Source: Apis mellifera (Eukaryota > Arthropoda > Insecta > Hymenoptera > Apidae). From it: a stretch of DNA of 64,000 nt. A program made the translations under genes and the position numbers. Within the stretch, counting starts at the first letter, position 1; every line of letters begins with the position of its first letter. Where the stretch lies: positions 3,451,868 through 3,515,867 of the forward strand of contig NC_037648.1 of the NCBI RefSeq assembly GCF_003254395.2, read 5' to 3'. The notes below the pieces were generated by a model. The model searched no databases and was not told the DNA's origin. It was given only the letters and a program-made list of their open reading frames with translations. Shown piece by piece: positions 1 through 12,850 of the stretch.

Positions 1-70
1 ACGTAACGTATATGCATATTGCAACCACATACTTACACTTATATCTTGAATCTGACAGAATACCATAAGT

Positions 71-502
71 CGTGACACAATTAGCATTTATTTTCACTTG
101 ATATTAATATCAATATCATCATTTATATTCGCCATAAAAGTATTTCATACTTACTGCATTTACTTCCCCAAGCATCACAGAAATGAAATAACATTATTCT
201 CTGCGAATGTTGTATTTTTTCTGTATTCCATTTATGTTTGCACTACATTATTCTCTTGTAATGTTGTATTATTTGTATCTTCCACTTATATTTGCACTAC
301 ATTACACACTTGTAATGTTGTATTAGTTATATATTCCACTTATATTTGCATACACATAAAGTACAATAAAGCATAACGTGCAGGTTGTACTTACATTATT
401 CTATGTTTGAACATTACCATTACGTATTTAAAACGTAACGTATATGGATATTAAAACCATATACTTACACTTATATCTTGAATCTGAAAGAATACCATAA
501 GT
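71..502. repeat. Long satellite monomer with three sub-repeats (copy 1)
   Basis: This monomer is 432 bp, about 54 bp longer than the common form. It holds three ~54-bp sub-repeats in a row, each ending in a variant of CACTTATATTTGCACTAC, where ordinary monomers hold two. The third sub-repeat has a distinctive TTGTAATGTTGTATTAGTTA. It differs from the other two long copies at a few bases, for example ACTGCATTT where they have ACTCTATTT, so it is the most diverged of the three. Confidence 0.92.
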
Positions 503-884
503 CGTGACACAATTAGCATTTATTTTCACTTTATACTAATATCAATATCATCATTTATATTCGCCATAAATGTATTTCATACTTACACTATTTTACTTAC
601 CCAAGCATCACAGAGATGAAATAACATTATTCTCTGCGAATGTTGTATTATTTGTATCTTCCACTTATGTTTGCACTACATTATTCTACTCGAATGTTGC
701 ATTATTTGTATTTCCACTTATATTTGCAATACATACACATAAAGTATAATAAAGCATAACATGCAGGTTGTACTTACATTATTCTATGTTGAACATTACC
801 ATTACGTATTTAAAACGTAACGTATATGCATATTGCAAACCACATATTTACACTTATATCTTGAATCAGAAGAATAACATAAGT

Positions 885-1640
885 CGTGACACAATTAGCA
901 TTTATTTTCACTTGATATTAATATCAATATCATCATTTATATTCGCCATAAAAGTATTTCATACTTACACTATTTTACTTACCCAAGCATCACAGAGACG
1001 AAATAATTCTCTTCGAATGTTGTAATATTTGTATCTTCCACTTACGTTTGCACTACATTATCCTCTTCGAATGTTGCATTATTTGTATTTTCCACTTATA
1101 TTTGCAATACATACACATAAAGTATAATAAAGCATAACATGCAGGTTGTACATACATTATTCTATGTTTGAACATTACTATTACGAATTCAAAATGTAAC
1201 GTATATGCATATTGCAATCATATACTTACACTTTATCTTGAATCTGAAAGAATATCATAAGTCGTGACACAATTAGCATTTATTTTCACTTGATATTAAT
1301 ATCAATATCATTATTTATATTCGCCATAAATGTATGTCATACTTACACTATTTACTTACCCAAGCATCACAGAGATGAAATAATTCTCTTCGAATGTTGT
1401 AATATTTGTATCTTCCACTTACGTTTGCACTACATTATCCTCTTCGAATGTTGCATTATTTGTATTTTGCACTTATATTTGCAATACATACACATAAAGT
1501 ATAATAAAGTGTAACATGCAGGTTGTACATACATTTTTCTATGTTTGAACATTACCATTACGAATTTAAAATGTAACGTATATGCATATTGCAATCATAT
1601 ACTTACACTTATATCTTGAATCTGAAAGAATACCATAAGT
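885..1640. repeat. Satellite block duplicated at 5119-5868
   Basis: Monomers at 885 and 1263 correspond to 5119 and 5497 at a constant offset of 4234. They share the shortened AATAATTCTC form and, in the unit at 1263, the ATCATTATTTATATTCGCC and TGTATGTCATAC variants. The following units, at 1641 and 5869, no longer match, which marks the breakpoint. Confidence 0.75.
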
Positions 1641-2017
1641 CGTGACACAATTAGCATTTATTTTCACTTGATATTAATATCAATATCATTATTTATATTC
1701 GCCATAAATGTATGTCATACTTACATTATTTACTTACCCAAGCATCACAGAGATGAAATAACATTATTCTCTTCGAATGTTGTATTATTTGTATCTTCCA
1801 CTTATGTTTGCACTACATTATCCTCTTCGAATGTTGCATTATTTGTATTTTCCACTTATATTTGCAATACATACACATAAAGTATAATAAAGCATAACAT
1901 GAAGGATGTACTTACATTATTCTATGTTTGAACATTACGAATTTAAAACGTAACCTATTTGCATATTGCAACCATATACTTACACTTATATCTTGAATCT
2001 GAAAGAATACCATAAGT

Positions 2018-3148
2018 CGTGACACAATTAGCATTTATTTTCACTTTATACTAATATCAATATCATCATTTATATTCGCCATAAATGTATTTCATACTTA
2101 CACTATTTACTTACCCAAGCATCACAGAGATGAAATAACATTATTCTCTGCGAATGTTGTATTATTTGTATCTTCCACTTATGTTTGCACTACATTATTC
2201 TACTCGAATGTTGCATTATTTGTATTTTCCACTTATATTTGCAATACATACACATAAAGTATAATAAGCATAACATGCAGATTGTACTTACATTATTCTA
2301 TGTTTGAACATTACCATTACGTATTTAAAACGTAACGTATATGCATATTGCAACCACATACTTACACTTATATCTTGAATCTGACAGAATACCATAAGTC
2401 GTGACACAATTAGCATTTATTTTCACTTGATATTAATATCAATATCATCATTTATATTCGCCATAAATGTATGTCATACTTACACTATTTACTTACCCAA
2501 GCATCACAGAGATGAAATAATTCTCTTCGAATGTTGTAATATTTGTATCTTCCACTTACGTTTGCACTACATTATCCCCTTCGAATGTTGCATTATTTGT
2601 ATTTTCCACTTATATTTGCAATACATACACATAAAGTATAATAAAGCATAACATGAAGGATGTACTTACATTATTCTATGTTTGAACATTACGAATTTAA
2701 AACGTAACGTATTTGCATATTGCAACCATATACTTACACTTATATCTTGAATCTGAAAGAATAGCATAAGTCGTGACACAATTAGCATTTATTTTCACTT
2801 TATATTAATATCAATATCATCATTTATATTCACCATAAATGTATTTCATACTTACACTATTTACTTACCCAAGCATCACAGAGATGAAATAACATTATTC
2901 TCTGCGAATGTTGTATTATTTGTATCTTCCACTTATGTTTGCACTACATTATCCTCTTCGAATGTTGCATTATTTGTATTTTCCACTTATATTTGCAATA
3001 CATACACATAAAGTATAATAAAGCATAACATGCAGGTTGTACTTACATTATTCTATGTTTGAACATTACGAATTTAAAACGTAATGTATTTGCATATTGC
3101 AACCATATACTTACACTTATATCTTGAATCTGAAAGAATAACATAAGT
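2018..3148. repeat. Satellite block duplicated at 7438-8569
   Basis: Three monomers starting at 2018, 2400 and 2772 match those at 7438, 7821 and 8193 with offsets of 5420, 5421 and 5421. The middle monomer lacks the ACATT in AATAACATTATTC and carries the rare TATCCCCTTCG. Its 74-codon frame is the same in both copies. The block overlaps the one at 2772-4250, so the array is a mosaic of overlapping exchanges. Confidence 0.82.
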
Positions 3149-4250
3149 CGTGACACAATTAGCATTTATTTTCATTTTATATTAATATCAATATCATCAT
3201 TTATATTCGCCATAAAAGTATTTCATACTTACACTATTTACTTACCCAAGTATCACAGAGATGAAATAACATTATTCTCTTCGAATGTTGTATTATTTGT
3301 ATCTTCCACTTATGTTTGCACTACATTATCCTCTTCGAATGTTGCATTATTTGTATTTTCCACTTATATCTGCAATACATACACATAAAATATAACAAAG
3401 CGTAACATGCAGGTGGTACTTACATTATTCTATGTTTAAACATTACCATTACGAATTTAAAACGTAACGTATATGCATATTGCAACCACATACTTACACT
3501 TATATCTTGAATCTGACAGAATACCATAAGTCGTGACACAATTAGCATTTATTTTTCACTTGATATTAATATCAATATCATCATTTATATTCGCCATAAA
3601 AGTATTTCACACTTACTCTATTTACTTCCCCAAGCATCACAGAAATGAAATAACATTATTCTCTGCGAATGTTGTATTTTTTCTCTATTCCATTTATGTT
3701 TGCACTACATTATTCTCTTGTAATGTTGTATTATTTGTATCTTCCACTTATATTTGCACTACATTACACTCTTGTAATGTTGTATTAGTTATATATTCCA
3801 CTTATATTTGCATACACATAAAGTACAATAAAGCATAACGTGCAGGTTGTACTTACATTATTATATGTTTGAACATTACCATTACGTATTTAAAACGTAA
3901 CGTATATGGATATTAAAACCATATACTTACACTTATATCTTGAATCTGAAAGAATACCATAAGTCGTGACACAATTAGCATTTATTTTCACTTTATACTA
4001 ATATCAATATCATCATTTATATTCGCCATAAATGTATTTCATACTTACACTATTTACTTACCCAAGCATCACAGAGATGAAATAACATTATTCTCTGCGA
4101 ATGTTGTATTATTTGTATCTTCCACTTATGTTTGCACTACATTATTCTACTCGAATGTTGCATTATTTGTATTTTCCACTTATATTTGCAATACATACAC
4201 ATAAAGTATAATAAAGCATAACATGCAGGTTGTACATACATTATTCTATG
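2772..4250. repeat. Multi-monomer satellite block, left copy
   Basis: The four monomers from 2772, 3149, 3532 and 3965 repeat in the same order at 6246, 6623, 7006 and 7438 with constant offsets of 3474, 3474, 3474 and 3473. By eye the two blocks differ at only a handful of bases over about 1.48 kb, while neighbouring monomers within a block differ much more. Diagnostic shared variants are the ATATCTGCAATAC and GCAGGTGGTAC forms in the second monomer and ATTATATG after the long monomer. The match breaks near 4250, where this copy has an ACCATTGTT insertion. Confidence 0.88.
3532..3964. repeat. Long satellite monomer with three sub-repeats (copy 2)
   Basis: This monomer is 433 bp with three ~54-bp sub-repeats. 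It lies 3461 bp after the first long monomer and 3474 bp before the third. It is nearly identical to the copy at 7006. The differences I saw are one extra T near 3551 and CACACTTACT instead of CATACTTACT near 3608. Confidence 0.92.
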
Positions 4251-6245
4251 TTTGAACCATTGTTACCATTGTTACCATTACGAATTTAAAACGTAACGTA
4301 TATGCATATTGCAACCATATACTTACACTTATATCTTGAATCAGAAAGAATAACATAAGTCGTGACACAATTAGCATTTATTTTCACTTGATATTAATAT
4401 CAATATCATCATTTATATTCGCCATAAAAGTATTTCATACTTACACTATTTACTTACCCAAGTATCACAGAGATGAAATAACATTATTCTCTTGTAATGT
4501 TGTATTATTTGTATCTTCCACTTATATTTGCACTACATTACACTCTTGTAATGTTGTATTAGTTATATATTCCACTTATATTTGCATACACATAAAGTAC
4601 AATAAAGCATAACATGCAGGTTGTACTTACATTATTCTATGTTTGAACATTACCATTACGAATTTAAAACGTAACGTATATGCATATTGCAACCATATAC
4701 TTACACTTATGTCTTGAATCTGTAGGAATACCATAAGTCGTGACACAATTAGTATCTATTCAATTTATATAAATATTAATATCTTCATTTATATTCGCCA
4801 TAAATGTATGTCATACTTACTCTATTTATTTACCCAAACATCACAGAAATGAAATAACATTATTCTCTGCGAATGTTGTATTATTTGTATCTTCCACTTA
4901 TGTTTGCACTACATTATTCTCTTCGAATGTTGCATTATTTGTATTTTCCACTTATATTTGCATACATACACATAAAGTATAATAAAGCATAACATGCAGG
5001 TTGTACTTACATTATTCTATGTTTGAACATTACCATTACGAATTTAAAACTTAACGTATATGCATATTAAAACCATATACTTACACTTATATCTTGAATC
5101 TGAAAGAATACCATAAGTCGTGACACAATTAGCATTTATTTTCACTTGATATTAATATCAATATCATCATTTATATTCCCCATAAATATATGTCATACTT
5201 ACACTATTTACTTACCCAAGCATCACAGAAATGAAATAATTCTCTTCGAATGTTGTAATATTTGTATCTTCCACTTACGTTTGCACTACATTATCCTCTT
5301 CGAATGTTGCATTATTTGTATTTTCCACTTATATTTGCAATACATACACATAAAGTATAATAAAGCATAACATGCAGGTTGTACATACATTATTCTATGT
5401 TTGAACATTACTATTACGAATTCAAAATGTAACGTATATGCATATTGCAATCATATACTTACACTTATATCTTGAATCTGAAAGAATATCATAAGTCGTG
5501 ACACAATTAGCATTTATTTTCACTTGATATTAATATCAATATCATTATTTATATTCGCCATAAATGTATGTCATACTTACACTATTTACTTACCCAAGCA
5601 TCACAGAGATGAAATAATTCTCTTCGAATGTTGTAATATTTGTATCTTCCACTTACGTTTGCACTACATTATCCTCTTCGAATGTTGCATTATTTGTATT
5701 TTCCACTTATATTTGCAATACATACACATAAAGTATAATAAAGCATAACATGAAGGATGTACTTACATTATTCTATGTTTGAACATTACGAATTTAAAAC
5801 GTAACGTATTTGCATATTGCAACCATATACTTACACTTATATCTTGAATCTGAAAGAATAGCATAAGTCGTGACACAATTAGCATTTATTTTCACTTTAT
5901 ATTAATATCAATATCATCATTTATATTCACCATAAATGTATTTCATACTTACACTATTTACTTACCCAAGCATCACAGAGATGAAATAACATTATTCTCT
6001 GCGAATGTTGTATTATTTGTATCTTCCACTTATGTTTGCACTACATTATCCTCTTCGAATGTTGCATTATTTGTATTTTCCACTTATATTTGCAATACAT
6101 ACACATAAAGTATAATAAAGCATAACATGAAGGATGTACTTACATTATTCTATGTTTGAACATTACGAATTTAAAACGTAATGTATTTGCATATTGCAAC
6201 CATATACTTACACTTATATCTTAAATCTGAAAGAATAGCATAAGT

Positions 6246-7724
6246 CGTGACACAATTAGCACTTATTTTCACTTTATATTAATATCAATATCATCATTTA
6301 TATTCACCATAAATGTATTTCATACTTACACTATTTACTTACCCAAGCATCACAGAGATGAAATAACATTATTCTCTGCGAATGTTGTATTATTTGTATC
6401 TTCCACTTATGTTTGCACTACATTATCCTCTTCGAATGTTGCATTATTTGTATTTTCCACTTATATTTGCAATACATACACATAAAGTATAATAAAGCAT
6501 AACATGCAGGTTGTACTTACATTATTCTATGTTTGAACATTACGAATTTAAAACGTAATGTATTTGCATATTGCAACCATATACTTACACTTATATCTTG
6601 AATCTGAAAGAATAACATAAGTCGTGACACAATTAGCATTTATTTTCATTTTATATTAATATCAATATCATCATTTATATTCGCCATAAAAGTATTTCAT
6701 ACTTACACTATTTACTTACCCAAGTATCACAGAGATGAAATAACATTATTCTCTTCGAATGTTGTATTATTTGTATCTTCCACTTATGTTTGCACTACAT
6801 TATCCTCTTCGAATGTTGCATTATTTGTATTTTCCACTTATATCTGCAATACATACACATAAAATATAACAAAGCGTAACATGCAGGTGGTACTTACATT
6901 ATTCTATGTTTAAACATTACCATTACGAATTTAAAACGTAACGTATATGCATATTGCAACCACATACTTACACTTATATCTTGAATCTGACAGAATACCA
7001 TAAGTCGTGACACAATTAGCATTTATTTTCACTTGATATTAATATCAATATCATCATTTATATTCGCCATAAAAGTATTTCATACTTACTCTATTTACTT
7101 CCCCAAGCATCACAGAAATGAAATAACATTATTCTCTGCGAATGTTGTATTTTTTCTCTATTCCATTTATGTTTGCACTACATTATTCTCTTGTAATGTT
7201 GTATTATTTGTATCTTCCACTTATATTTGCACTACATTACACTCTTGTAATGTTGTATTAGTTATATATTCCACTTATATTTGCATACACATAAAGTACA
7301 ATAAAGCATAACGTGCAGGTTGTACTTACATTATTATATGTTTGAACATTACCATTACGTATTTAAAACGTAACGTATATGGATATTAAAACCATATACT
7401 TACACTTATATCTTGAATCTGAAAGAATACCATAAGTCGTGACACAATTAGCATTTATTTTCACTTTATACTAATATCAATATCATCATTTATATTCGCC
7501 ATAAATGTATTTCATACTTACACTATTTACTTACCCAAGCATCACAGAGATGAAATAACATTATTCTCTGCGAATGTTGTATTATTTGTATCTTCCACTT
7601 ATGTTTGCACTACATTATTCTACTCGAATGTTGCATTATTTGTATTTTCCACTTATATTTGCAATACATACACATAAAGTATAATAAAGCATAACATGCA
7701 GGTTGTACTTACATTATTCTATGT
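6246..7724. repeat. Multi-monomer satellite block, right copy
   Basis: Right-hand partner of the block at 2772-4250 in the same orientation. It keeps the same monomer order and the same rare variants. The first monomer has TAGCACTTATT where the left copy has TAGCATTTATT. Confidence 0.88.
7006..7437. repeat. Long satellite monomer with three sub-repeats (copy 3)
   Basis: This monomer is 432 bp with three ~54-bp sub-repeats. Both flanking monomers, at 6623 and 7438, also match the flanks of copy 2, so the unit of duplication was several monomers long. Confidence 0.92.
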
Positions 7725-10700
7725 TTGAACATTACCATTACGTATTTAAAACGTAACGTATATGCATATTGCAACCACATACTTACACTTATATCTTGAA
7801 TCTGACAGAATACCATAAGTCGTGACACAATTAGCATTTATTTTCACTTGATATTAATATCAATATCATCATTTATATTCGCCATAAATGTATGTCATAC
7901 TTACACTATTTACTTACCCAAGCATCACAGAGATGAAATAATTCTCTTCGAATGTTGTAATATTTGTATCTTCCACTTACGTTTGCACTACATTATCCCC
8001 TTCGAATGTTGCATTATTTGTATTTTCCACTTATATTTGCAATACATACACATAAAGTATAATAAAGCATAACATGAAGGATGTACTTACATTATTCTAT
8101 GTTTGAACATTACGAATTTAAAACGTAACGTATTTGCATATTGCAACCATATACTTACACTTATATCTTGAATCTGAAAGAATAGCATAAGTCGTGACAC
8201 AATTAGCATTTATTTTCACTTTATATTAATATCAATATCATCATTTATATTCACCATAAATGTATTTCATACTTACACTATTTACTTACCCAAGCATCAC
8301 AGAGATGAAATAACATTATTCTCTGCGAATGTTGTATTATTTGTATCTTCCACTTATGTTTGCACTACATTATCCTCTTCGAATGTTGCATTATTTGTAT
8401 TTTCCACTTATATTTGCAATACATACACATAAAGTATAATAAAGCATAACATGCAGGTTGTACTTACATTATTCTATGTTTGAACATTACGAATTTAAAA
8501 CGTAATGTATTTGCATATTGCAACCATATACTTACACTTATATCTTGAATCTGAAAGAATAGCATAAGTCGTGACACAATTAGCACTTATTTTCACTTTA
8601 TATTAATATCAATATCATCATTTATATTCACCATAAATGTATTTCATACTTACACTATTTACTTACCCAAGCATCACAGAGATGAAATAACATTATTCTC
8701 TGCGAATGTTGTATTATTTGTATCTTCCACTTATGTTTGCACTACATTATCGTCCTCGAATGTTGCATTATTTGTATTTTCCACTTATATTTGCAATACA
8801 TAAACATAAAGTATAATAAAGCATAACATGCAGGTTGTATATACATTATTCTATGTTTGAACCATTGTTACCATTGTTACCATTACGAATTTAAAACGTA
8901 ACGTATATGCATATTGCAACCATATACTTACACTTATATCTTGAATCAGAAAGAATAACATAAGTCGTGACACAATTAGCATTTATTTTCACTTGATATT
9001 AATATCAATATCATCATTTATATTCGCCATAAATGTATGTCATACTTACATTATTTACTTACCCAAGCATCACAGAGATGAAATAACATTATTCTCTTCG
9101 AATGTTGTATTATTTGTATCTTCCACTTATGTTTGCACTACATTATCCTCTTCGAATGTTGCATTATTTGTATTTTCCACTTATATTTGCAATACATACA
9201 CATAAAGTATAATAAAGCATAACATGAAGGATGTACTTACATTATTCTATGTTTGAACATTACGAATTTAAAACGTAACGTATTTGCATATTGCAACCAT
9301 ATACTTACACTTATATCTTGAATCTGAAAGAATAGCATAAGTCGTGACAGAATTAGCATTTATTTTCACTTTATATTAATATCAATATCATCATTTATAT
9401 TCACCATAAATGTATTTCATACTTACACTATTTACTTACCCAAGGATCACAGAGATGAAATAACATTATTCTCTTCGAATGTTGTATTATTTGTATCTTC
9501 CACTTATGTTTGCACTACATTATCCTCTTCGAATGTTGCATTATTTGTATTTTCCACTTATATCTGCAATACATACACATAAAATATAACAAAGCGTAAC
9601 ATGCAGGTGGTACTTACATTATTCTATGTTTAAACATTACCATTACGAATTTAAAACGTAACGTATATGCATATTGCAACCATATACTTACGTCTTATAT
9701 CTTGAATCTGAAAGAATACCATAAGTCGTGACACAATTATCATTTATTTTCACTTTATATTAATATTAATATAATTATATCTTCACTTATTTTCGTCATA
9801 AATGTATTTCATACTTACTCTATTTACTTCCCCCAAGCATCACAGAGATGAAATAACATTATTCTCTTCGAATGTTGTATTTTTTGTGTATTCCACTTAT
9901 GTTTGCACTACATTATTCTCTTGTAATGTTGTATTATTTGTATCTTCCACTTATATTTGCATACATACACATAAAATATAATAAAGCATAACATGCAGGT
10001 TGTACTTACATTATTCTATGTTTGAACATTACCATTACGAATTTAAAACGTAACGTATATGCATATTGCAACCATATTCTTACACTTATATCTTGAATCT
10101 GAAAGAATACCATAAGTCGTGACACATTTAGCATTTATTTTCACCTTATATTAATATCAATATCATCATTTATATTCGCCATAAATGTATTTCATACTTA
10201 CACTATTTACTTACCCAAGCATCACAGAGATGAAATAACATTATTCTCTTCGAATGTTGTATTATTTGTATCTTCCATTTATGTTTGCACTACATTATCC
10301 TCTTCGAATGTTGCATTATTTGTATTTTCCACTTATATTTGCATATATACACATAAAGTATAATAAAGCATAACATGCAGGTTGTACATACATTATTCTA
10401 TGTTTGAACATTACCATTACGAATTTAAAACGTAACGTATATGCATATTAAAACCATATACTTACACTTATATCTTGAATCTGAAAGAATACCATAAGTC
10501 GTGACACAATTAGCATTTATTTTCACTTTATATTAATATTTATATCATCATTTATATTCGCCATAAATGTATTTCATACTTACTCTATTTACTTACCCAA
10601 GTATCACAGAGATGAAATAACATTATTCTCTTCGAATGTTGTATTATTTGTATCTATGTCTTCCACTTATGTTTGCACTACATTATTCTCTTGTAATGTT

Positions 10701-10740
10701 GTATTATTTGTATTTTCCACTTATATTTGCAATACATACA

Positions 10741-11760
10741 TACACATAAATTATATAACAATAAAAGATTACATGCAGGTTGTACTTACACTGTCCTCTG
10801 TATATACTTTATTCTCTTCTAATGATGTATTTTTTGTATCTTCCACTTAATCGTACATATAAAATATAGTAGAATATAACATTCAGGTTATACTTACACT
10901 ATCCTCTGTATATACATTATTCTCTTTGTATGTTGTATTATTTGTATCTTCCACGTATATTTGCACTACATACATACATACAAAATATAATAAAACATAA
11001 CATGCAGGTTGTACTTATATTATTCTCTAAGTGAACGTTTGCATTGCATATTTAAAACGTAATATATATCCATATTCCCACCATGTACTTACACTTATCT
11101 CATGAATCTGAAGGAATACCGTAAGTCATACTACCATTTACCTTTATATTTTCACCCAGCATTAATAGTTGTATCATGCAACTTGCACTTATATTCTCAT
11201 TTGTATTCACAATATATCAAGTTCATATCTACACTTCTTCCTTATTTACACGTAGTTGATGTATCACACAGATGAAATAGCATTATTCCTGTCTGCAATT
11301 GTATTATTTGTATCATCCACTTATATTTGCACTACATAAATATACATACAATATAATAAAGCACTAGATGGCAATTGATTTTTATATTGTAATCTTTGTG
11401 TATATATATGTATATTTATATATTTATTTGTATTTATATCATATATTACTCTCTATACTTGTATATACAATGTAATAATACATGACATTGTAGGTTGTAC
11501 TTACATTATTTTCTGTATGTATATTAGCATTATGGATTTAAGGGAATGATTTATATATGCATATTTGCCCCTTATACTTATACTTATATCATGCATTTTG
11601 AATAGTGCAATGCATTAGTCATTCTATTTGAGTTACATGCGATTTGTATTTGTGTAGTTACACTATGTACATGTAATATTTACATTTGTATTTATATTTT
11701 TTGGATGCACACTTTACACTTGCTTTTATATATGTATAATGCAAAATACGTTGTGCTATT
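10741..11760. repeat. Decayed edge of the satellite array
   Basis: After 10,740 the units shorten and diverge. Partial sub-repeats appear near 10,795-10,850 and 10,900-10,970. A diverged whole unit runs from about 11,000 to 11,370, with the box degraded to GTAAGTCATACTACCATTTA. A further remnant at 11,490-11,720 keeps GTAGGTTGTACTTACATTATT and scattered fragments. Beyond about 11,760 no satellite similarity is visible. Divergence rises towards the right, as expected at the edge of an array that is homogenised in its interior. Confidence 0.85.
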
Positions 11761-11925
11761 TATATGATATGTATTTATAATGATATTTTATTATTAATTA
11801 AAGTTAATAATAATAGTGTTTATTTTAGAAATATGACATTATATCTTCATAATTTTTACTTTGTTTTTTATTATTTTTCTTCGATATTTTTCTATCTTAT
11901 CAAGATGTCTTTTATATATTTATTT

Positions 11926-11942
11926 ATAATATATTATATATA

Positions 11943-11991
<49 letters not shown>

Positions 11992-12000
11992 AATATTATA
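11926..12000. repeat. AT/TA microsatellite at the satellite edge
   Basis: A TA dinucleotide run of about 40 bp is flanked on both sides by TATAATATTATA, itself a palindrome, so the tract can fold into a hairpin. It sits directly right of the decayed satellite. Confidence 0.9.
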
Positions 12001-12359
12001 TTTATTATTAAATAAAAATACATGCCTTTTCATTGCTTTAACATTATTAATTAGTTTTGTTTGATACTTGCATTTACAGTTAACTTCATTCTCATATATA
12101 CACAATTGTAACAACATTGAAAAATAAAAAAACAATAATAATTAATTATATACTAATTAATAAATAATTTTTAAAGTAGTTATTTAAGAGATTATAATAA
12201 AATGACAAATCAACAAATTTTCAATGAAATCATTACAACTTTACATAATTATTATTACTATGGAAAATCTTTTTAATATAGAATGATATAATTATCCCTG
12301 TTAAACTATTTTATAGATTTTTTAAAATTATTATCTTTAAATTTTACTTATTTTATTTC
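12001..12359. other. AT-rich spacer
   Basis: Homopolymer-rich AT sequence. I see no gene, repeat family or motif here. Confidence 0.6.
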
Positions 12360-12850
12360 GACTCCTACTGCATATGAAGAGAAAAAAATTGAACAATGAG
12401 TCGAAAAACGAGAATTTCATCGGGTTGAGAAGAAAAACGACCACTTGGTATTTACGCCCGATGTGATTCGTTCGCGATTCGTCCGCGATCGTGTAATTTA
12501 TTGCGTCGCGGTTGTCCCAAGGGGAACGCAGGAAAGCAACCGGATGGCAGATAGAAGAGGGTGAGTCGGAGAAGTCGTTTATTATTCCGAGGATTAATTT
12601 CCCCGCTAGAGTAATTACAGAACAACAGTTATTGAAGCGTAATGGCTGATGTATATAAGTATGCTAATTTTCATGAGGCGTGTGCGATGACAAATTGAAG
12701 CGAGTTAATTTGGCCTTGTTTCTGCGTTGGCGTTGATTGGAATACAAAGGCTTTATTGTAATGAAGTAAACGCGTTCACCGTCGCGTGAAATTTATGATG
12801 TCCCGCAGGACCTTAAAAACAGTCTGAGAGATAGTAATACGATATTCGAG
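12360..12850. other. GC-richer non-coding island
   Basis: First island right of the satellite, with many CpGs (for example GATTCGTTCGCGATTCGTCC around 12,465). Stops interrupt all frames, so it is not an obvious exon. TGATGTATATAAGTATG near 12,650 resembles a TATA element but nothing else supports a promoter. It may be a regulatory or conserved non-coding element. Confidence 0.5.

Larger units (their letters stand above)
1..10740. repeat. Tandem satellite array, ~380-bp monomers
   Basis: A shared box, AAGTCGTGACACAATTAGCA, recurs 28 times. Its CGTGAC core starts at 71, 503, 885, 1263, 1641, 2018, 2400, 2772, 3149, 3532, 3965, 4361, 4739, 5119, 5497, 5869, 6246, 6623, 7006, 7438, 7821, 8193, 8570, 8966, 9343, 9727, 10118 and 10500. 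Mean spacing is about 386 bp and most steps are 372-384. Each monomer runs: box, a stretch rich in ATTAATATCAATATCATC, a segment containing CCCAAGCATCACAGAGATGAAAT, two ~54-bp sub-repeats, an ACATAAAGTATAATAAAGCATAAC linker, then an ACGTAACGTATATGCATATTGC segment. The array starts mid-unit, so it continues left of the window. The period matches neither 176, 352 nor 547 bp, the lengths I recall for the honey bee AluI and AvaI satellites. Short open frames of 64-101 codons in it follow from the periodicity and are not genes. Confidence 0.97.

Noticed and set aside
98..10850. Recurrent 64-101 codon + strand frames in the satellite
   Set aside because: They follow the monomer period, differ in frame between variants and have only AT-driven composition. 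They are by-products of a repeated sequence, not a gene family.
1..11760. Telomeric TTAGG repeats or a CRISPR array
   Set aside because: No TTAGG tandem is present. The repeat is a contiguous ~380-bp satellite with no short repeat/spacer pattern.
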